This document shows positions 25,684-34,058 of a DNA stretch of 40,891 nucleotides, one piece after another. The notes below the pieces were generated by a model. It did not search any database. It saw only the letters and a program-made list of their open reading frames with translations, and had not been told where the DNA came from. Origin of the DNA: JBBQDZ01 sp038237515 (GTDB taxonomy: Bacteria > Actinomycetota > Thermoleophilia > Gaiellales > Gaiellaceae); NCBI GenBank assembly GCA_038237515.1, contig JBBRYP010000037.1, positions 1-40,891 on the forward strand, given 5' to 3'. A program made the position numbers and the translations under genes. The stretch's first letter is position 1. The number at the start of each line of letters is the position of its first letter.

Positions 25684-26142
25684 CTAATCGTCAATCGCGA
25701 CCTCTGCCTTGACCACTGCCTCGAGCGCCTCGCGCAGGATCGCCACGGCCTCCGAGACCTGGTCGAGCGTCGCGTCCTCGAGGTGCGCAACGAGCGCTTC
25801 GACGACCCGTCTCACGGCCGCCCCACCCTGCCGCACGACCGCGCGCCCCTCCGGTGTCACCTCCAGGAGATGCGAACGGCCGTCGCGGGGATGCTCGAGC
25901 CGGGCGACGTGTCCCCGGTCGACGAGGCGCTGGGCGTAGTCGTACAGCGTCGTCGGGGGGAGACCGACGCGGCCCGCCAGCTCGGTCGGAGTCAGCGGGC
26001 CCGACACCGCGATCTCGGTGAGCAGCCCGTAGAGCTCGCGCGGCACCCCCTCGGCCGCCAGCTCCCGTCCGAGCAGGATGCCCGCGATCTGATCCGATGC
26101 GTAGAGGTCGAGGAGAAGCCTGCCGCGCGGGCGCGCCGCCAC
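25684..26142 (-). CDS. MarR-family transcriptional regulator
   Basis: 152 residues from GTG 26142. Winged helix-turn-helix: YGLLTEIAVSGPLTPTELAG, RVGLPPTTLYDYAQRLVDRG (recognition helix) and VARLEHPRDGRSHLLEVTPEG (wing, with the typical Asp-x-Arg). Helical ends suggest a dimer. It starts two bases after the hydantoinase stop, so it belongs to that transcript and probably controls pyrimidine or hydantoin catabolism, possibly together with the direct repeats just downstream. Ligand unknown. Confidence 0.82.
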   Translation of the reverse strand: MAARPRGRLLLDLYASDQIAGILLGRELAAEGVPRELYGLLTEIAVSGPLTPTELAGRVGLPPTTLYDYAQRLVDRGHVARLEHPRDGRSHLLEVTPEGRAVVRQGGAAVRRVVEALVAHLEDATLDQVSEAVAILREALEAVVKAEVAIDD

Positions 26143-26144
26143 GC

Positions 26145-27554
26145 TCAGGCGAGGGCGGGGGCCGGTTTCAGCTCCTCGCCGAAGCGGGCCCGCTTCACGA
26201 ACTGGCCCGAGCCCGGTTTCGCGACGAGCTCGTCCCCCTCCACGAGCACCTCTCCCCGCCGCAGCACGAGCTCGGGAGAGCCGACGACCTCGGTTCCCTC
26301 GTAGAGGTTGTAGTCGATCTTCGAGTGATGGGTCGCGGCCGAGATCGTCACGCGCTTCTCAGGGTCGAACACGACGATGTCGGCGTCGGAGCCGACGGCG
26401 ATCGTGCCCTTGCGCGGGTAGAGCCCGAAGAGCCTCGCCGGGTTCGTCGCGAGGAGCTCGACCATGCGGTTGAGCCCGATCCGGTTCTCGCGGACGCCGA
26501 AATGGTGGATCATCTGGAGCCGGTTCTCGATGCCCGGGCCCCCGTTCGGGATCTTCGAGAAGTCGTCGCGGCCGATCGTCTTCTGACCCTCCCAGAGGAA
26601 GGCGCAGTGGTCGGTCGAGACGACCGAGAGGATGTCGCTGCGGACCGCGTTCCAGAGAACATCCTGGTTCTCCTTTGCGCGCGGCGGGGGCGTGTAGACG
26701 TACTTCGCACCCTCGAAGTTCGGGCGCTCCAGGAACGAGTGGTCGATGAAGAGGTACTGGGTGCACGTCTCGCCGTGGACGTTCCAGCCCTTCTCGCGCG
26801 CGAGCGCGATCGGTTCGACCGACTCGGCGCAGGACACGTGGACCACGTAGAGGGGAGCACCCGCCACCCGGGCGAGCTGGATCGCCCGGTTCGTGGCCTC
26901 GCCCTCGGTCTCCGGCGGCCGCGTCAGCGCATGCCAGTGCGGCTCGGTATGGCCGGCGGCCAGGGCCTGCCGCACCAGCACGTCGATCGCGTCCCCGTTC
27001 TCGGCGTGCACCATCACGAGCGCGCCCGTCTCCGCCGCCACCTGCATCGTCTTGAAGAGCGTCTCGTCGTCGACCTGGAGCGCGCCCTTGTAGGCCATGA
27101 AGAGCTTGTAGGAGGAGACGCCCTCGTCTGGAAGGGAGGCGAGCTCCGCGAGCGAGCCGCCCTCACGGAGGTCGGTCACTGCGATGTGGAAGCCGTTGTC
27201 GATCAGCGCCTTCCCCTCGCGCTTCGCGTGCCAGGCCTCGAGCGCCGCGCCGAAGCTCTGGCCCTTCCCCTGGACGCAGAAGTCGACGTGGCAGGTGGTG
27301 CCGCCGAAGGCGGCGGCACGGTGGCCCGACTCGAAGTCGTCGACCGTCGTCGTGCCGCCGAAGGGCATGTCCAGGTGGGTGTGAGGGTCGATGCAACCCG
27401 GCAGCACGTACTTGCCGCTCGCGTCGATGACGCGGTCGGCCTCCACGTCGAGCGACTCGCCGATCAGCGTCACCCGCTCGCCCTCGACGAGGACGTCGCC
27501 GAGGAAGTCATCGGCCGCGGTGATCACGCGGCCACCTCTGATCAGGACCGACAT
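26145..27554 (-). CDS. hydA: dihydropyrimidinase / D-hydantoinase
   Basis: 469 residues. Amidohydrolase with every metal ligand at the standard positions: His58 and His60 (DPHTH), carboxylated Lys150 (SSYKLFMAYK), His183 (HAEN), His239 (HVSC), Asp315 (STDHCAF), plus the substrate-contacting Tyr155. It opens the ring of 5,6-dihydrouracil or dihydrothymine to the N-carbamoyl-beta-amino acid in the cytoplasm; 5-substituted hydantoins are alternative substrates. GGGAGG ribosome site before ATG 27554. The MarR gene follows by two bases. The neighbouring importer, carbamoyl hydrolase, aminotransferase and semialdehyde dehydrogenase favour the pyrimidine role. Confidence 0.95.
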   Translation of the reverse strand: MSVLIRGGRVITAADDFLGDVLVEGERVTLIGESLDVEADRVIDASGKYVLPGCIDPHTHLDMPFGGTTTVDDFESGHRAAAFGGTTCHVDFCVQGKGQSFGAALEAWHAKREGKALIDNGFHIAVTDLREGGSLAELASLPDEGVSSYKLFMAYKGALQVDDETLFKTMQVAAETGALVMVHAENGDAIDVLVRQALAAGHTEPHWHALTRPPETEGEATNRAIQLARVAGAPLYVVHVSCAESVEPIALAREKGWNVHGETCTQYLFIDHSFLERPNFEGAKYVYTPPPRAKENQDVLWNAVRSDILSVVSTDHCAFLWEGQKTIGRDDFSKIPNGGPGIENRLQMIHHFGVRENRIGLNRMVELLATNPARLFGLYPRKGTIAVGSDADIVVFDPEKRVTISAATHHSKIDYNLYEGTEVVGSPELVLRRGEVLVEGDELVAKPGSGQFVKRARFGEELKPAPALA

Positions 27555-27575
27555 CGGGCCTCCCTTCGAGGAGCC

Positions 27576-27606
27576 CGGGTGGGACCGCCCGCGGCGATCC
27601 CACCCG
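27576..27606 (-). terminator. 9-bp hairpin upstream of the hydantoinase
   Basis: CGGGTGGGA (27576-27584) pairs perfectly with TCCCACCCG (27598-27606) around a 13-base loop. It ends exactly where the MITE begins and lies ~22 bases before the hydantoinase start. It may terminate the importer transcript or act as a leader structure for the hydantoinase. Confidence 0.45.
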
Positions 27607-27775
27607 CTAGTGCTCCGTTCCGGAAATCCGTTGCCACTCTGGGGTGTGGCCGGCTGTGATCTGGTGGCGCACGGCGCCCTCGTGCGTGCTCATAGCACGT
27701 GCGTGGGTGCCGGGTGCCGCCAGGCGCGGCTGGACGCATCGCAGAGTCCAGGGGAATTGCGGAACGGTGCACTAG
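27607..27775. mobile_element. MITE with CTAG ends, IS630/Tc1-like (169 bp)
   Basis: Terminal inverted repeats: CTAGTGCTCCGTTCCG at 27607-27622 and, read on the other strand from 27775, CTAGTGCACCGTTCCG; over 23 bases only four positions differ. The interior continues the symmetry (CGTGCT-CAT-AGCACG centred on 27692), so the whole element is a near-palindrome. Both ends carry CTAG, the target preferred by IS630-family elements, which duplicate the TA. It has no coding capacity. It sits between the importer operon and the hydantoinase and fills most of that 230-base gap. Confidence 0.65.
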
Positions 27776-27784
27776 GCTTGCTTC

Positions 27785-28900
27785 CTACTTCCCGCCCGCC
27801 GTCACGTGGACGGTAGCCGGCTTGTAGCTCTTGCCGACGACGTCGAGGCCCTGCTTCTTGAGCAGCGCGACCGCCGCCTTGGCGATGTCGGAGCGATAGG
27901 CGCCCGACGCCGCCTTCTTGATCACCTTGTACTGCTGCGAGATCTTGGCCGTCCGCTTGTAGGCGGCGGGATCCATGACTCCGACCCCGAGCTTCGCCGG
28001 CCAGATCAGCTTGTTGATCTCGTTCATCTGCCACGTTTGATGGCCCTTGCCGAGCGTCGACCCGTTCTTCAGGACGATGTTCGTGCAGTCGGCGAGATGG
28101 TCGCGGCAGTAGGCCCAGCCCTTGAACGTGGCCGCGAGGAAGCGCTTGGCGACGTCCTGGTTGTGGCTGTCCTTGATCCAGTCGCCGCGGACGAAGAGGC
28201 CGTCCTCGAGCATGCCCGTGCCGGCCGACTCCATCTTGATCACGTTCAGCTCCGAGAGCTGGTAGAGCTTCCCGGTCTTCGAGTTCTTCGACTCGAGCAC
28301 CTGCGCCAGCTCGTTGTAGGTCATCGCGGCGGCCGCGTCGACCTGCCGCTGGAGGAAGAGGTTCATGTCGAAGGGCTGGTTGACGATCGTCACGTCCTTG
28401 CCGTTCGACGGGCTGATCCCGTTCTTCGTCAGCGCCGCGAAGAGCTCGAACTGGTTGCCGCAGCACCAGACGCCGACCTTCTTCCCCTTCATCTTCGCGA
28501 TCGAGGTGATGCCGCTGTCCTTCCAGGACACCTCGGTCATGCCGCTGCGGGTGAAGACCTGCGCGATGTTGACGATGTTCCCGCCCTGGTCGCGCGTCGC
28601 CAGGAGGCTCGGCAGCCAGTCGACGCCGAACTCCGCCTGCCCGCCCACGACGACCTGCTCGGGCGTGATGTTAGGGCCGCCGACCTTGATGTTGACGTCG
28701 AGGCCCTGCTGGCCGTAGTAGCCCTTCGCGAGCGCCGCGTAGTAGCCGGCGAACTGCGCCTGCGTCACCCACTTCAGCTGCACCGTGACCTTGTCCTTGC
28801 TCGCCCCGCCGGACGCGGTGGCCCCGGCGAGCGCGCTTGCCGTCAGGCCGGCGGCCAGGACGAGCACGCCCGCGAGCAACCACCATCTGCGATGCCTCAT
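27785..28900 (-). CDS. ABC transporter substrate-binding protein, NMT1/THI5-like
   Basis: 371 residues. Signal peptide MRHRRWWLLAGVLVLAAGLT (cleavage in the Ala-rich region), then the NMT1/ThiY-type periplasmic fold: VTVQLKWVTQAQFAGYYAAL, AKGYYGQQGLDVNIKVGG, QAEFGVDWLPSLLATRDQGG, MKGKKVGVWCCGNQFE. The CCGN segment resembles the pyrimidine-binding CCCFC-type loop of THI5-like proteins, and the group includes proposed binding proteins for pyrimidines. AAAAGGAG ribosome site before ATG 28900. It captures the substrate for the two permeases and the ATPase upstream. Confidence 0.9.
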   Translation of the reverse strand: MRHRRWWLLAGVLVLAAGLTASALAGATASGGASKDKVTVQLKWVTQAQFAGYYAALAKGYYGQQGLDVNIKVGGPNITPEQVVVGGQAEFGVDWLPSLLATRDQGGNIVNIAQVFTRSGMTEVSWKDSGITSIAKMKGKKVGVWCCGNQFELFAALTKNGISPSNGKDVTIVNQPFDMNLFLQRQVDAAAAMTYNELAQVLESKNSKTGKLYQLSELNVIKMESAGTGMLEDGLFVRGDWIKDSHNQDVAKRFLAATFKGWAYCRDHLADCTNIVLKNGSTLGKGHQTWQMNEINKLIWPAKLGVGVMDPAAYKRTAKISQQYKVIKKAASGAYRSDIAKAAVALLKKQGLDVVGKSYKPATVHVTAGGK

Positions 28901-28937
28901 CGAATCTCCTTTTCGTCGCATTGTGTCTCCGCTTTCC

Positions 28938-29774
28938 TCACTCCGCCCGCGCCCCGCGCGCGGAGGGATGCCAGCTGATCGCCAGCCGCTCGACGACCCC
29001 GATCGCCGTGTAGAACGCGATGCCGAGGATGCTGGCAACCATAATCGCCGCCCACGCCACGGGGAACATGAAGAGCGAGACGGAATTCTCGATCTGCACG
29101 CCGAGCGCCTGGATCGAGCCGCCGAAGTACTCGCCCACGATGGCACCGATCATCGCGAGGACGCTCGCGACGCGCAAGCCCACGAAGATGTGCGGCAGCG
29201 CGTTCGGGATGCGGACCCGGCGGAAGATCGCGACCTCGCTCGCGGCGTAGGAGCGCATAAGCTCGATCGCCGCCGGAGGCACCGACGTCAGCCCCCGCAG
29301 CGTGTTCACGAGCACGGGGAAGAAGCAGAGGACGCCGACGATCACCATCTTCGAGCGGGGGTTGAGGGCGCCGAACCAGGCGTTGGTGATCGGGGCGAAG
29401 GCGATGATCGGAACGGCGTTGGCGGCGATCGCGTAGGGCATCAGCGCTCCACCGACGCGCTTCCAGCGCGCGAGCACGATGGCGACGAGGATCGCCAGCC
29501 CCGAGCCGGCGGCGAATCCGCCGAGCGCCTCCTGGAAGGTGAACCAGCCCGCGCTCCAGAGCACGTGCCGCTGCTCCCAGAACGCCTGCGTGACCGACCG
29601 GTGGCCGAACGGCTTCGGGAGGAGGAACTTCCCCGCGAGCGGCGAGAAGACGTACTGCCAGGCGGCGAGGCCGAGCGCGAAGACGACGAGCGCCGGCAGC
29701 CAGTCGCGGAGGCGGCGCAGGACGCGTCCGGCGGGCGGGGAGCGGGCCGCCGCCGGCGTGGGTGCCGTGGTCAA
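28938..29774 (-). CDS. ABC transporter permease
   Basis: 278 residues with six hydrophobic segments. The BPD_transp_1 motif is IELMRSYAASEVAIFRRVRIPNA in part (EAA loop that docks with the ATPase). Start assigned to TTG 29774, which overlaps the ATPase stop (TTGA), the coupling seen throughout this operon; no better in-frame start exists. It forms the membrane channel with the paralogous permease at 30589-31479. Confidence 0.88.
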   Translation of the reverse strand: MTTAPTPAAARSPPAGRVLRRLRDWLPALVVFALGLAAWQYVFSPLAGKFLLPKPFGHRSVTQAFWEQRHVLWSAGWFTFQEALGGFAAGSGLAILVAIVLARWKRVGGALMPYAIAANAVPIIAFAPITNAWFGALNPRSKMVIVGVLCFFPVLVNTLRGLTSVPPAAIELMRSYAASEVAIFRRVRIPNALPHIFVGLRVASVLAMIGAIVGEYFGGSIQALGVQIENSVSLFMFPVAWAAIMVASILGIAFYTAIGVVERLAISWHPSARGARAE

Positions 29775-30592
29775 AGCTCTCCTCCGGCGATCAACGCATC
29801 GGTGACCCGGTCGGCTCCCCCGCGCTGCAGCGCCTCGCGCACCTCCGTCACGAGCTCGAAGAAGCGCGGCTCCTCGCGGGCCTCCGTCAGCCTCGGCTGC
29901 GGAAGGTCGATCCCGACGATCGACGAGATCCGGCCCGGCCGCGCGGACATGACGACGACGCGCGTCGAGAGGAAGACCGCCTCCGCGATCGAGTGCGTCA
30001 CGAACACGATCGTCGAGCCTGTCTCCGCCCAGATGCGCAAGAGCTCGTTGTTCAGCCGCTCGCGGGTCATCTCGTCGAGCGCCCCGAACGGCTCGTCCAT
30101 CAGGAGCAGAGCCGGCGAGAACGACAGCGCCCGGGCGATCGAGACCCGCTGCTGCATCCCGCCCGAGAGCTGCCATGGGTGATGGCCCGCGAAGCCCTGG
30201 AGCTCGACGAGCTCGAGCAGCTCCTGCACGCGGCCCCGCCGCCTCGAGCGATCCCAGCCCATCATCTCGAGTGGCAGCGCGATGTTCTTCGCGACCGTGC
30301 GCCAGTCGTAGAGGACGGCGTCCTGGAAGACGATCCCGTAGTCGCGGTCGAGCCGTGCCTGATGTGCCCTCTTGCCGTTCACGATCACGTCGCCCTCGCT
30401 CGGCTGGATCAGGTCGCCGACGACCCGTAGGAGCGTCGACTTGCCGCAGCCGGAGGGTCCGATCAGCGACACGAACTCGCCGGGCTGGATCTCCAGGTCG
30501 ATCCCTTGCAGGGCCGTCGTTCCGCCCTTGAAGACCTTGGTGACGCCGCGCAGCGACACGACCGCCGCTCCCGCAACGGGTGCGGCGTTCAC
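29771..30592 (-). CDS. ABC transporter ATP-binding protein
   Basis: 273 residues from GTG 30592. Walker A GPSGCGKST (~45-53), Q-loop VFQDAVLYDW, signature LSGGMQQRVSIARAL, Walker B ALLLMDEPFGALD, and H-loop VTHSIAEA. It is of the SsuB/TauB/ThiZ-like importer class. It overlaps the upstream permease stop (GTGA) and the downstream permease start. Confidence 0.93.
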   Translation of the reverse strand: MNAAPVAGAAVVSLRGVTKVFKGGTTALQGIDLEIQPGEFVSLIGPSGCGKSTLLRVVGDLIQPSEGDVIVNGKRAHQARLDRDYGIVFQDAVLYDWRTVAKNIALPLEMMGWDRSRRRGRVQELLELVELQGFAGHHPWQLSGGMQQRVSIARALSFSPALLLMDEPFGALDEMTRERLNNELLRIWAETGSTIVFVTHSIAEAVFLSTRVVVMSARPGRISSIVGIDLPQPRLTEAREEPRFFELVTEVREALQRGGADRVTDALIAGGEL

Positions 30593-31479
30593 GCGACCTG
30601 CTCCGGCGCGCGGCGGACGATCGCCCGCTCCGCGGCAACGATGACGAGGAAGAAGGTGATCCCGAAGAGGGCCGCGATCACGTTCGTGGCCCAAAGCTGG
30701 CGCGGCTGGATCGAGTAGTACTGGCTGAAGTTGACGATGGCGCCGCCGAGGCCCCCCTGGATCGACGCCGCCGGCTCGGCGATGATCGCGCCGACGATCG
30801 CGAGCGGCGCGGCGATCCGGAAGGCGGAGAAGAGGTACGGCAGCGACGACGGGACGCGCAGCTTCCAGAGGATCGCGAAGCGGCCGGCCGCGTAGGAGCG
30901 CATCAGCTCCACCGCGCGCGCGTCGGCCGACTGAAGGCCGCGCAGCGCGTTGATCGCGACCGGGAAGAACGTGAGGTAGGCGGCCAGGACGGCGACCGAA
31001 ACCCAGGCCGTGACGTGCTTCGACCCGAGCCCGACGACGACCATCGGCGCGATCGCGAGCAGCGGAATCGTCTGCGAGGCGACGATGTACGGGATGAAGC
31101 CGCGCTCCAGGAAACGCGACTGGGCGAGCACCACTGCGATCCCGAAGCCGACGAGGGCTCCGATCGCAAAGCCGGCCGCGGCCTCCTTGGCCGTGAAGAG
31201 CGCCGAGTCGAGCAGGACGTGGATCAGCATCGGCCCGTTTGCGCGCGAGGGCTCGAACAGCGCCTTCACGATGTCGTGCAGGTGGGGCATCGTGATGTCG
31301 TTCACCGGGAAGGGCCAGGTCAGGTTCGCGCGCGTGCCGATCCAGTGCCAGCCCTCCCAGAGGCCCCAGAGCAGGCCGAGGACGAGCAGGAACACGGCGC
31401 TCCGCTCCAGCGGTCGGCGCGGCAGCGCAAATCGTCGCGGGGACGCCTCCCCCCTCGCGATCGCAGGCCCCGCCGGCAC
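30589..31479 (-). CDS. ABC transporter permease
   Basis: 296 residues with about six hydrophobic segments; the docking loop is VELMRSYAAGRFAILWKLRV. First gene of the leftward importer operon (permease, ATPase, permease, binding protein). Start chosen at GTG 31479, preceded by AAGGAAGG; a more upstream ATG at 31536 would overlap the divergent hydrolase start. It pairs with the permease at 28938-29774. Confidence 0.88.
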   Translation of the reverse strand: MPAGPAIARGEASPRRFALPRRPLERSAVFLLVLGLLWGLWEGWHWIGTRANLTWPFPVNDITMPHLHDIVKALFEPSRANGPMLIHVLLDSALFTAKEAAAGFAIGALVGFGIAVVLAQSRFLERGFIPYIVASQTIPLLAIAPMVVVGLGSKHVTAWVSVAVLAAYLTFFPVAINALRGLQSADARAVELMRSYAAGRFAILWKLRVPSSLPYLFSAFRIAAPLAIVGAIIAEPAASIQGGLGGAIVNFSQYYSIQPRQLWATNVIAALFGITFFLVIVAAERAIVRRAPEQVA

Positions 31480-31503
31480 GAGCCCTTCCTTATCACACGG
31501 GCC

Positions 31504-31523
31504 GCTCCGTCTAGCTCCGTCTA
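31504..31523. promoter_or_regulatory. 10-bp tandem direct repeat in the divergent promoter region
   Basis: GCTCCGTCTA is repeated exactly twice without spacing, in the 55-base region between the importer operon (left) and the amidohydrolase (right). One turn per repeat makes it a plausible binding site for a regulator controlling both directions. Confidence 0.45.
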
Positions 31524-31534
31524 AGGTCCGCGGC

Positions 31535-32863
31535 ATGCCCCTCCAGCCCGCGAGGACTGTGGCGGAGCTCCGTGAGCTCCAGCGGCTGACCGGCGACGAG
31601 AACGGTGCGCAGCGGGTCGCCTGGACCGACACGTGGGCGCGCGCGCGAGACTGGCTTCGCGACCGTCTCGAGGGGGTTCCGGTCGAGGAGGAGATCGACG
31701 AGGCCGGAAACCAGTGGTTCACGCTGCCCGGCCGCTCCGGGCGCGCGCTCCTGCTCGGCGGCCACATCGACTCCGTCCCGAACGGCGGCTGGCTCGACGG
31801 CTGCCTCAACCTCGTCGCCGCCGCCGAGGTCGTACGCCGCCTGGCGGAGGAGGGCAGGCCCGCGGCGAGCGTGCGCCTCGTCAACTGGGCCGACGAGGAG
31901 GGCTCGCGGTTCGGGCGCTCCCTCTTCGGGTCCTCGGCCGCCGCCGGCTCGCTGGACGATCGGGAGGAGCTGCGATCGCGGCGAGACCTCGACGGGGTCG
32001 CGCTGGAGGACGCGCTGCGCGAGCACGGGGTCGAGCTCGACCGGGCGGCGCAGTCCTCGACGCAGCTCGAAGGCGCCGCCGCGTATCTCGAGCTGCACAT
32101 CGAGCAGGGGCCGGTGCTGGAAGGCCTGGGGCTTCCGCTCGGCGTCGTGCTCGGCACATTCGGCGTCGAGCGTCACCAGGTCACCTTCCGCGGCCAGGCC
32201 GCGCATGCCGGATCGACGCCGATGGAAAGCCGCCGCGACGCCCTCGCCGGTGCCGCCCGGCTCGAGCTCGAGATCCGCGAGATCGCGCGGAGAACCGGCG
32301 GAGGCGCTGTCTGCACCATGGGCGGCGTCGTCACGCGGCCGGGGATCGTCACCTCGGTCGTCGAGACGGCGGAGTGCCTCCTCGACCAGCGTCACCTGGA
32401 CGCGAGCGCCCTCGCGGCAATGCTCGAGGAGGCCAGGACCGCCTCGACGCGCTTCGCCGAGGAGGAGTCGCTCGAGGTCGAGTGGGAGCGCATCTGGTCG
32501 ATCGAGCCGATCCTCTTCGACGACGAGCTGATCGAGCTCGCAGACGAGGCCGTGCAGGAGGTCGCCGGCTCTTCGCACCGCCTCCCGAGCGGCCCGCTCC
32601 ACGACGCGGCGGAGGTCGCCCGGGCGGGCGTGCCGACGGTGATGCTCTTCGTGCAGAGCCTGCGCGGCCTCTCGCACACGAAGCTCGAGGACACGAGGCC
32701 GGAGCACCTCGAGCTCGCGGTGCAGGCCCTCGACCGGCTGGCGACGAAGGCGCTGGAGCGGCTCGGATCTAGAGCTCCGCTCGAGTGGTCGTCGAAGCCG
32801 ATGGGATCGCGAGCCGACCTCGAGGACGAGGAGGCTCTCCGGCGCAAGCTAGACCCCGATTGA
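31535..32863 (+). CDS. M20-family Zn amidohydrolase, beta-ureidopropionase / N-carbamoyl-amino-acid hydrolase-like
   Basis: 442 residues. Metal ligands expected from the family are visible: His77 (GGHIDSVPNGG), Asp88 (LDG), Glu121/122 (ADEEGSRF), His188 (ELHIEQGPVLE) and His356 (PSGPLHDA). The dimerisation/lid domain is around residues 205-315 (FRGQAAHAGSTPM). It hydrolyses an N-carbamoyl (ureido) group to ammonia, CO2 and an amino acid; with the hydantoinase the likely substrate is N-carbamoyl-beta-alanine. Allantoate hydrolase is an alternative, but no allantoinase or urate genes are near. ATG 31535 is 55 bases from the divergent importer. The C-terminal ~25 residues are longer than usual and charged. 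Confidence 0.9.
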   Translation: MPLQPARTVAELRELQRLTGDENGAQRVAWTDTWARARDWLRDRLEGVPVEEEIDEAGNQWFTLPGRSGRALLLGGHIDSVPNGGWLDGCLNLVAAAEVVRRLAEEGRPAASVRLVNWADEEGSRFGRSLFGSSAAAGSLDDREELRSRRDLDGVALEDALREHGVELDRAAQSSTQLEGAAAYLELHIEQGPVLEGLGLPLGVVLGTFGVERHQVTFRGQAAHAGSTPMESRRDALAGAARLELEIREIARRTGGGAVCTMGGVVTRPGIVTSVVETAECLLDQRHLDASALAAMLEEARTASTRFAEEESLEVEWERIWSIEPILFDDELIELADEAVQEVAGSSHRLPSGPLHDAAEVARAGVPTVMLFVQSLRGLSHTKLEDTRPEHLELAVQALDRLATKALERLGSRAPLEWSSKPMGSRADLEDEEALRRKLDPD

Positions 32864-33044
32864 CCCTCACCTTCGCTGCGAACGTCCTCGTCCACGTCGG
32901 TACGAGACGAGCAGCTTCCCACCCTCCGCGCGTTGCTACCCGGATACGAACCGCTGGTGCGCCTGCAGCGCGGGTGGGGCGCTTCAATGGAGTCCGAGTC
33001 CCCGGGTGGTGGCGCGAATGCCGGAGCGCCGGAACGCGTGTCGA

Positions 33045-33457
33045 TCACGGTCGCGCATCGTCCGGGAGACACGCGACGACCGCGTCGCACAGCGCCCGCG
33101 CGACGACGAACGCCCCCCGGCCTCCTCCGGTGTGAGCGCCTCCGGCTCGCCGGGATACCGGAACCGCCAGGCGAACTCGGTGAGCGGCACCGCCTGGTCG
33201 ACCTCGCCCCGAAGCCGCTCGTCGAGGGCCAAGCACTGCTCGCCGAGCTCCTCGATGCTGTGTGTCTTCCGGAACGGCTGGTCGTGCCAGGCGAGGAACC
33301 CCTTCAAGGCCTTCTCGGCCGCCTGCTGGCAGTGGAAGGAGGCATCCTCCGGCGGAGGCGGCTCAGCGGCCAAGTCCACCTCGATCGCGCGCAGGTGAGC
33401 TCGTGCACGCCCGAGCCACGCTTGCGCCTCCTGAGCCCGCACGGAGTCACGCGGCAT
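33045..33457 (-). pseudogene. HEPN-domain toxin (HepT-like), frameshifted near its end
   Basis: Starts at ATG 33457, overlapping the MNT gene by 11 bases. HEPN features: RAQEAQAWLGRARAHLRAIE, FHCQQAAEKALKGFLAWHD, FRKTHSIEELGEQC and WRFRYPGEPEALTPEEAGG. At a run of six G (plus-strand C at 33113-33118) the frame is lost; one extra G would continue as AFVVARALCDAVVACLPDDA to a stop at 33045, the normal final helix of the family. Without it the protein runs on to 32984 with unrelated Arg/Ser-rich sequence. HEPN proteins of this type are RNases or toxins neutralised by MNT partners. The break is either a slippage mutation or a homopolymer sequencing error. Confidence 0.75.
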
Positions 33458-33788
33458 ACAGCAGCCTCCCCTCGCGAAGGATCGCCGCGGGCAACGAGGC
33501 GGCGAGAGGCGTGCGCTGGTCGAAGTAACTCTCGCTGCAGACGAGCACGTCGGCGGCAATGCCCGTCCCGCGCAACACCTCGTAGGCGATCCGGCTGCGC
33601 CGATGCCGGGCCGGCGCGGAGTCCGGAACGACGACCATCAGGTCGTAGTCGCTTCCCTCGTTCGCGTCGCCGCGCGCGGCCGAACCGAAGAGGTAGATCC
33701 GCTGCGGCTGGTAGGCGCGGACGAGGCGCTGGACCGCGTCGCGGAGGCTCGCGTTCCGGAGCTCGGCGCCTTGGCTGCTGTCGGTCAC
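33447..33788 (-). CDS. MNT-type nucleotidyltransferase antitoxin
   Basis: 113 residues from GTG 33788. Minimal nucleotidyltransferase: YLFGSAARGDANEGSDYDLM holds the GS motif and the Asp pair (Asp47, Asp49) that bind the metal and nucleotide. MntA-type antitoxins can AMPylate and silence the HEPN toxin encoded next to them; the toxin gene overlaps this stop by 11 bases. An inverted repeat upstream (33809-33825) may be the operator. Confidence 0.85.
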   Translation of the reverse strand: MTDSSQGAELRNASLRDAVQRLVRAYQPQRIYLFGSAARGDANEGSDYDLMVVVPDSAPARHRRSRIAYEVLRGTGIAADVLVCSESYFDQRTPLAASLPAAILREGRLLYAA

Positions 33789-33808
33789 TGCCGTCCCATC
33801 TACATCAT

Positions 33809-33825
33809 CCGTAGCGATCCTACGG
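33809..33825. promoter_or_regulatory. short inverted repeat upstream of MNT gene
   Basis: CCGTAG at 33809-33814 and CTACGG at 33820-33825 form a 6-bp inverted repeat with 5 bases between. It lies 21 bases before the MNT start on the minus strand, a usual place for a toxin-antitoxin operator. Confidence 0.35.
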
Positions 33826-33869
33826 CTGCCGCCGGCGCGGCGGATACCCAGGCGCCGCACCCCCCGATC

Positions 33870-34055
33870 GTGCATCGATCGGGATCCGCGAGCTGCGCAA
33901 TCACACCGGCCGCGCCATCCGCCGCGCGATGGCCGGCGAGCACCTCGTGATCACGGTCAACGGAGTGCCGGCAGCCCGCTGCACCGCGTTTCCACGGGGT
34001 CCAGGTGGCGCCGCGGGCCGGGGCGGCTTCGCGCCGCCGGACCCGCGGCGCCGCC
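33870..34055 (+). pseudogene. truncated antitoxin remnant (Phd/VapB-like)
   Basis: Translation near 33877 gives IGIRELRNHTGRAIRRAMAG followed by LVITVNGVPAAR, matching almost word for word the intact antitoxin at 38096 (IGIRELRIHASRAVRRAMSG, LVITINGTPAA). The likely GTG start (33870) is out of frame by one base, and after VPAAR the sequence degenerates with no partner toxin. It is a decayed copy of an antitoxin related to the one at 38096. Confidence 0.65.
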
Positions 34056-34058
34056 AGG

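Noticed and set aside
31535..32863. Allantoate amidohydrolase of purine breakdown
   Set aside because: No allantoinase or urate-related gene in the window; hydantoinase, transaminase and mmsA favour N-carbamoyl-beta-alanine, although sequence alone cannot exclude it.
32864..33044. Possible tRNA-like sequence on the minus strand (GGTTCGTATCC resembling a T-loop)
   Set aside because: The five-base T stem does not pair and no matching acceptor or anticodon stems are found.
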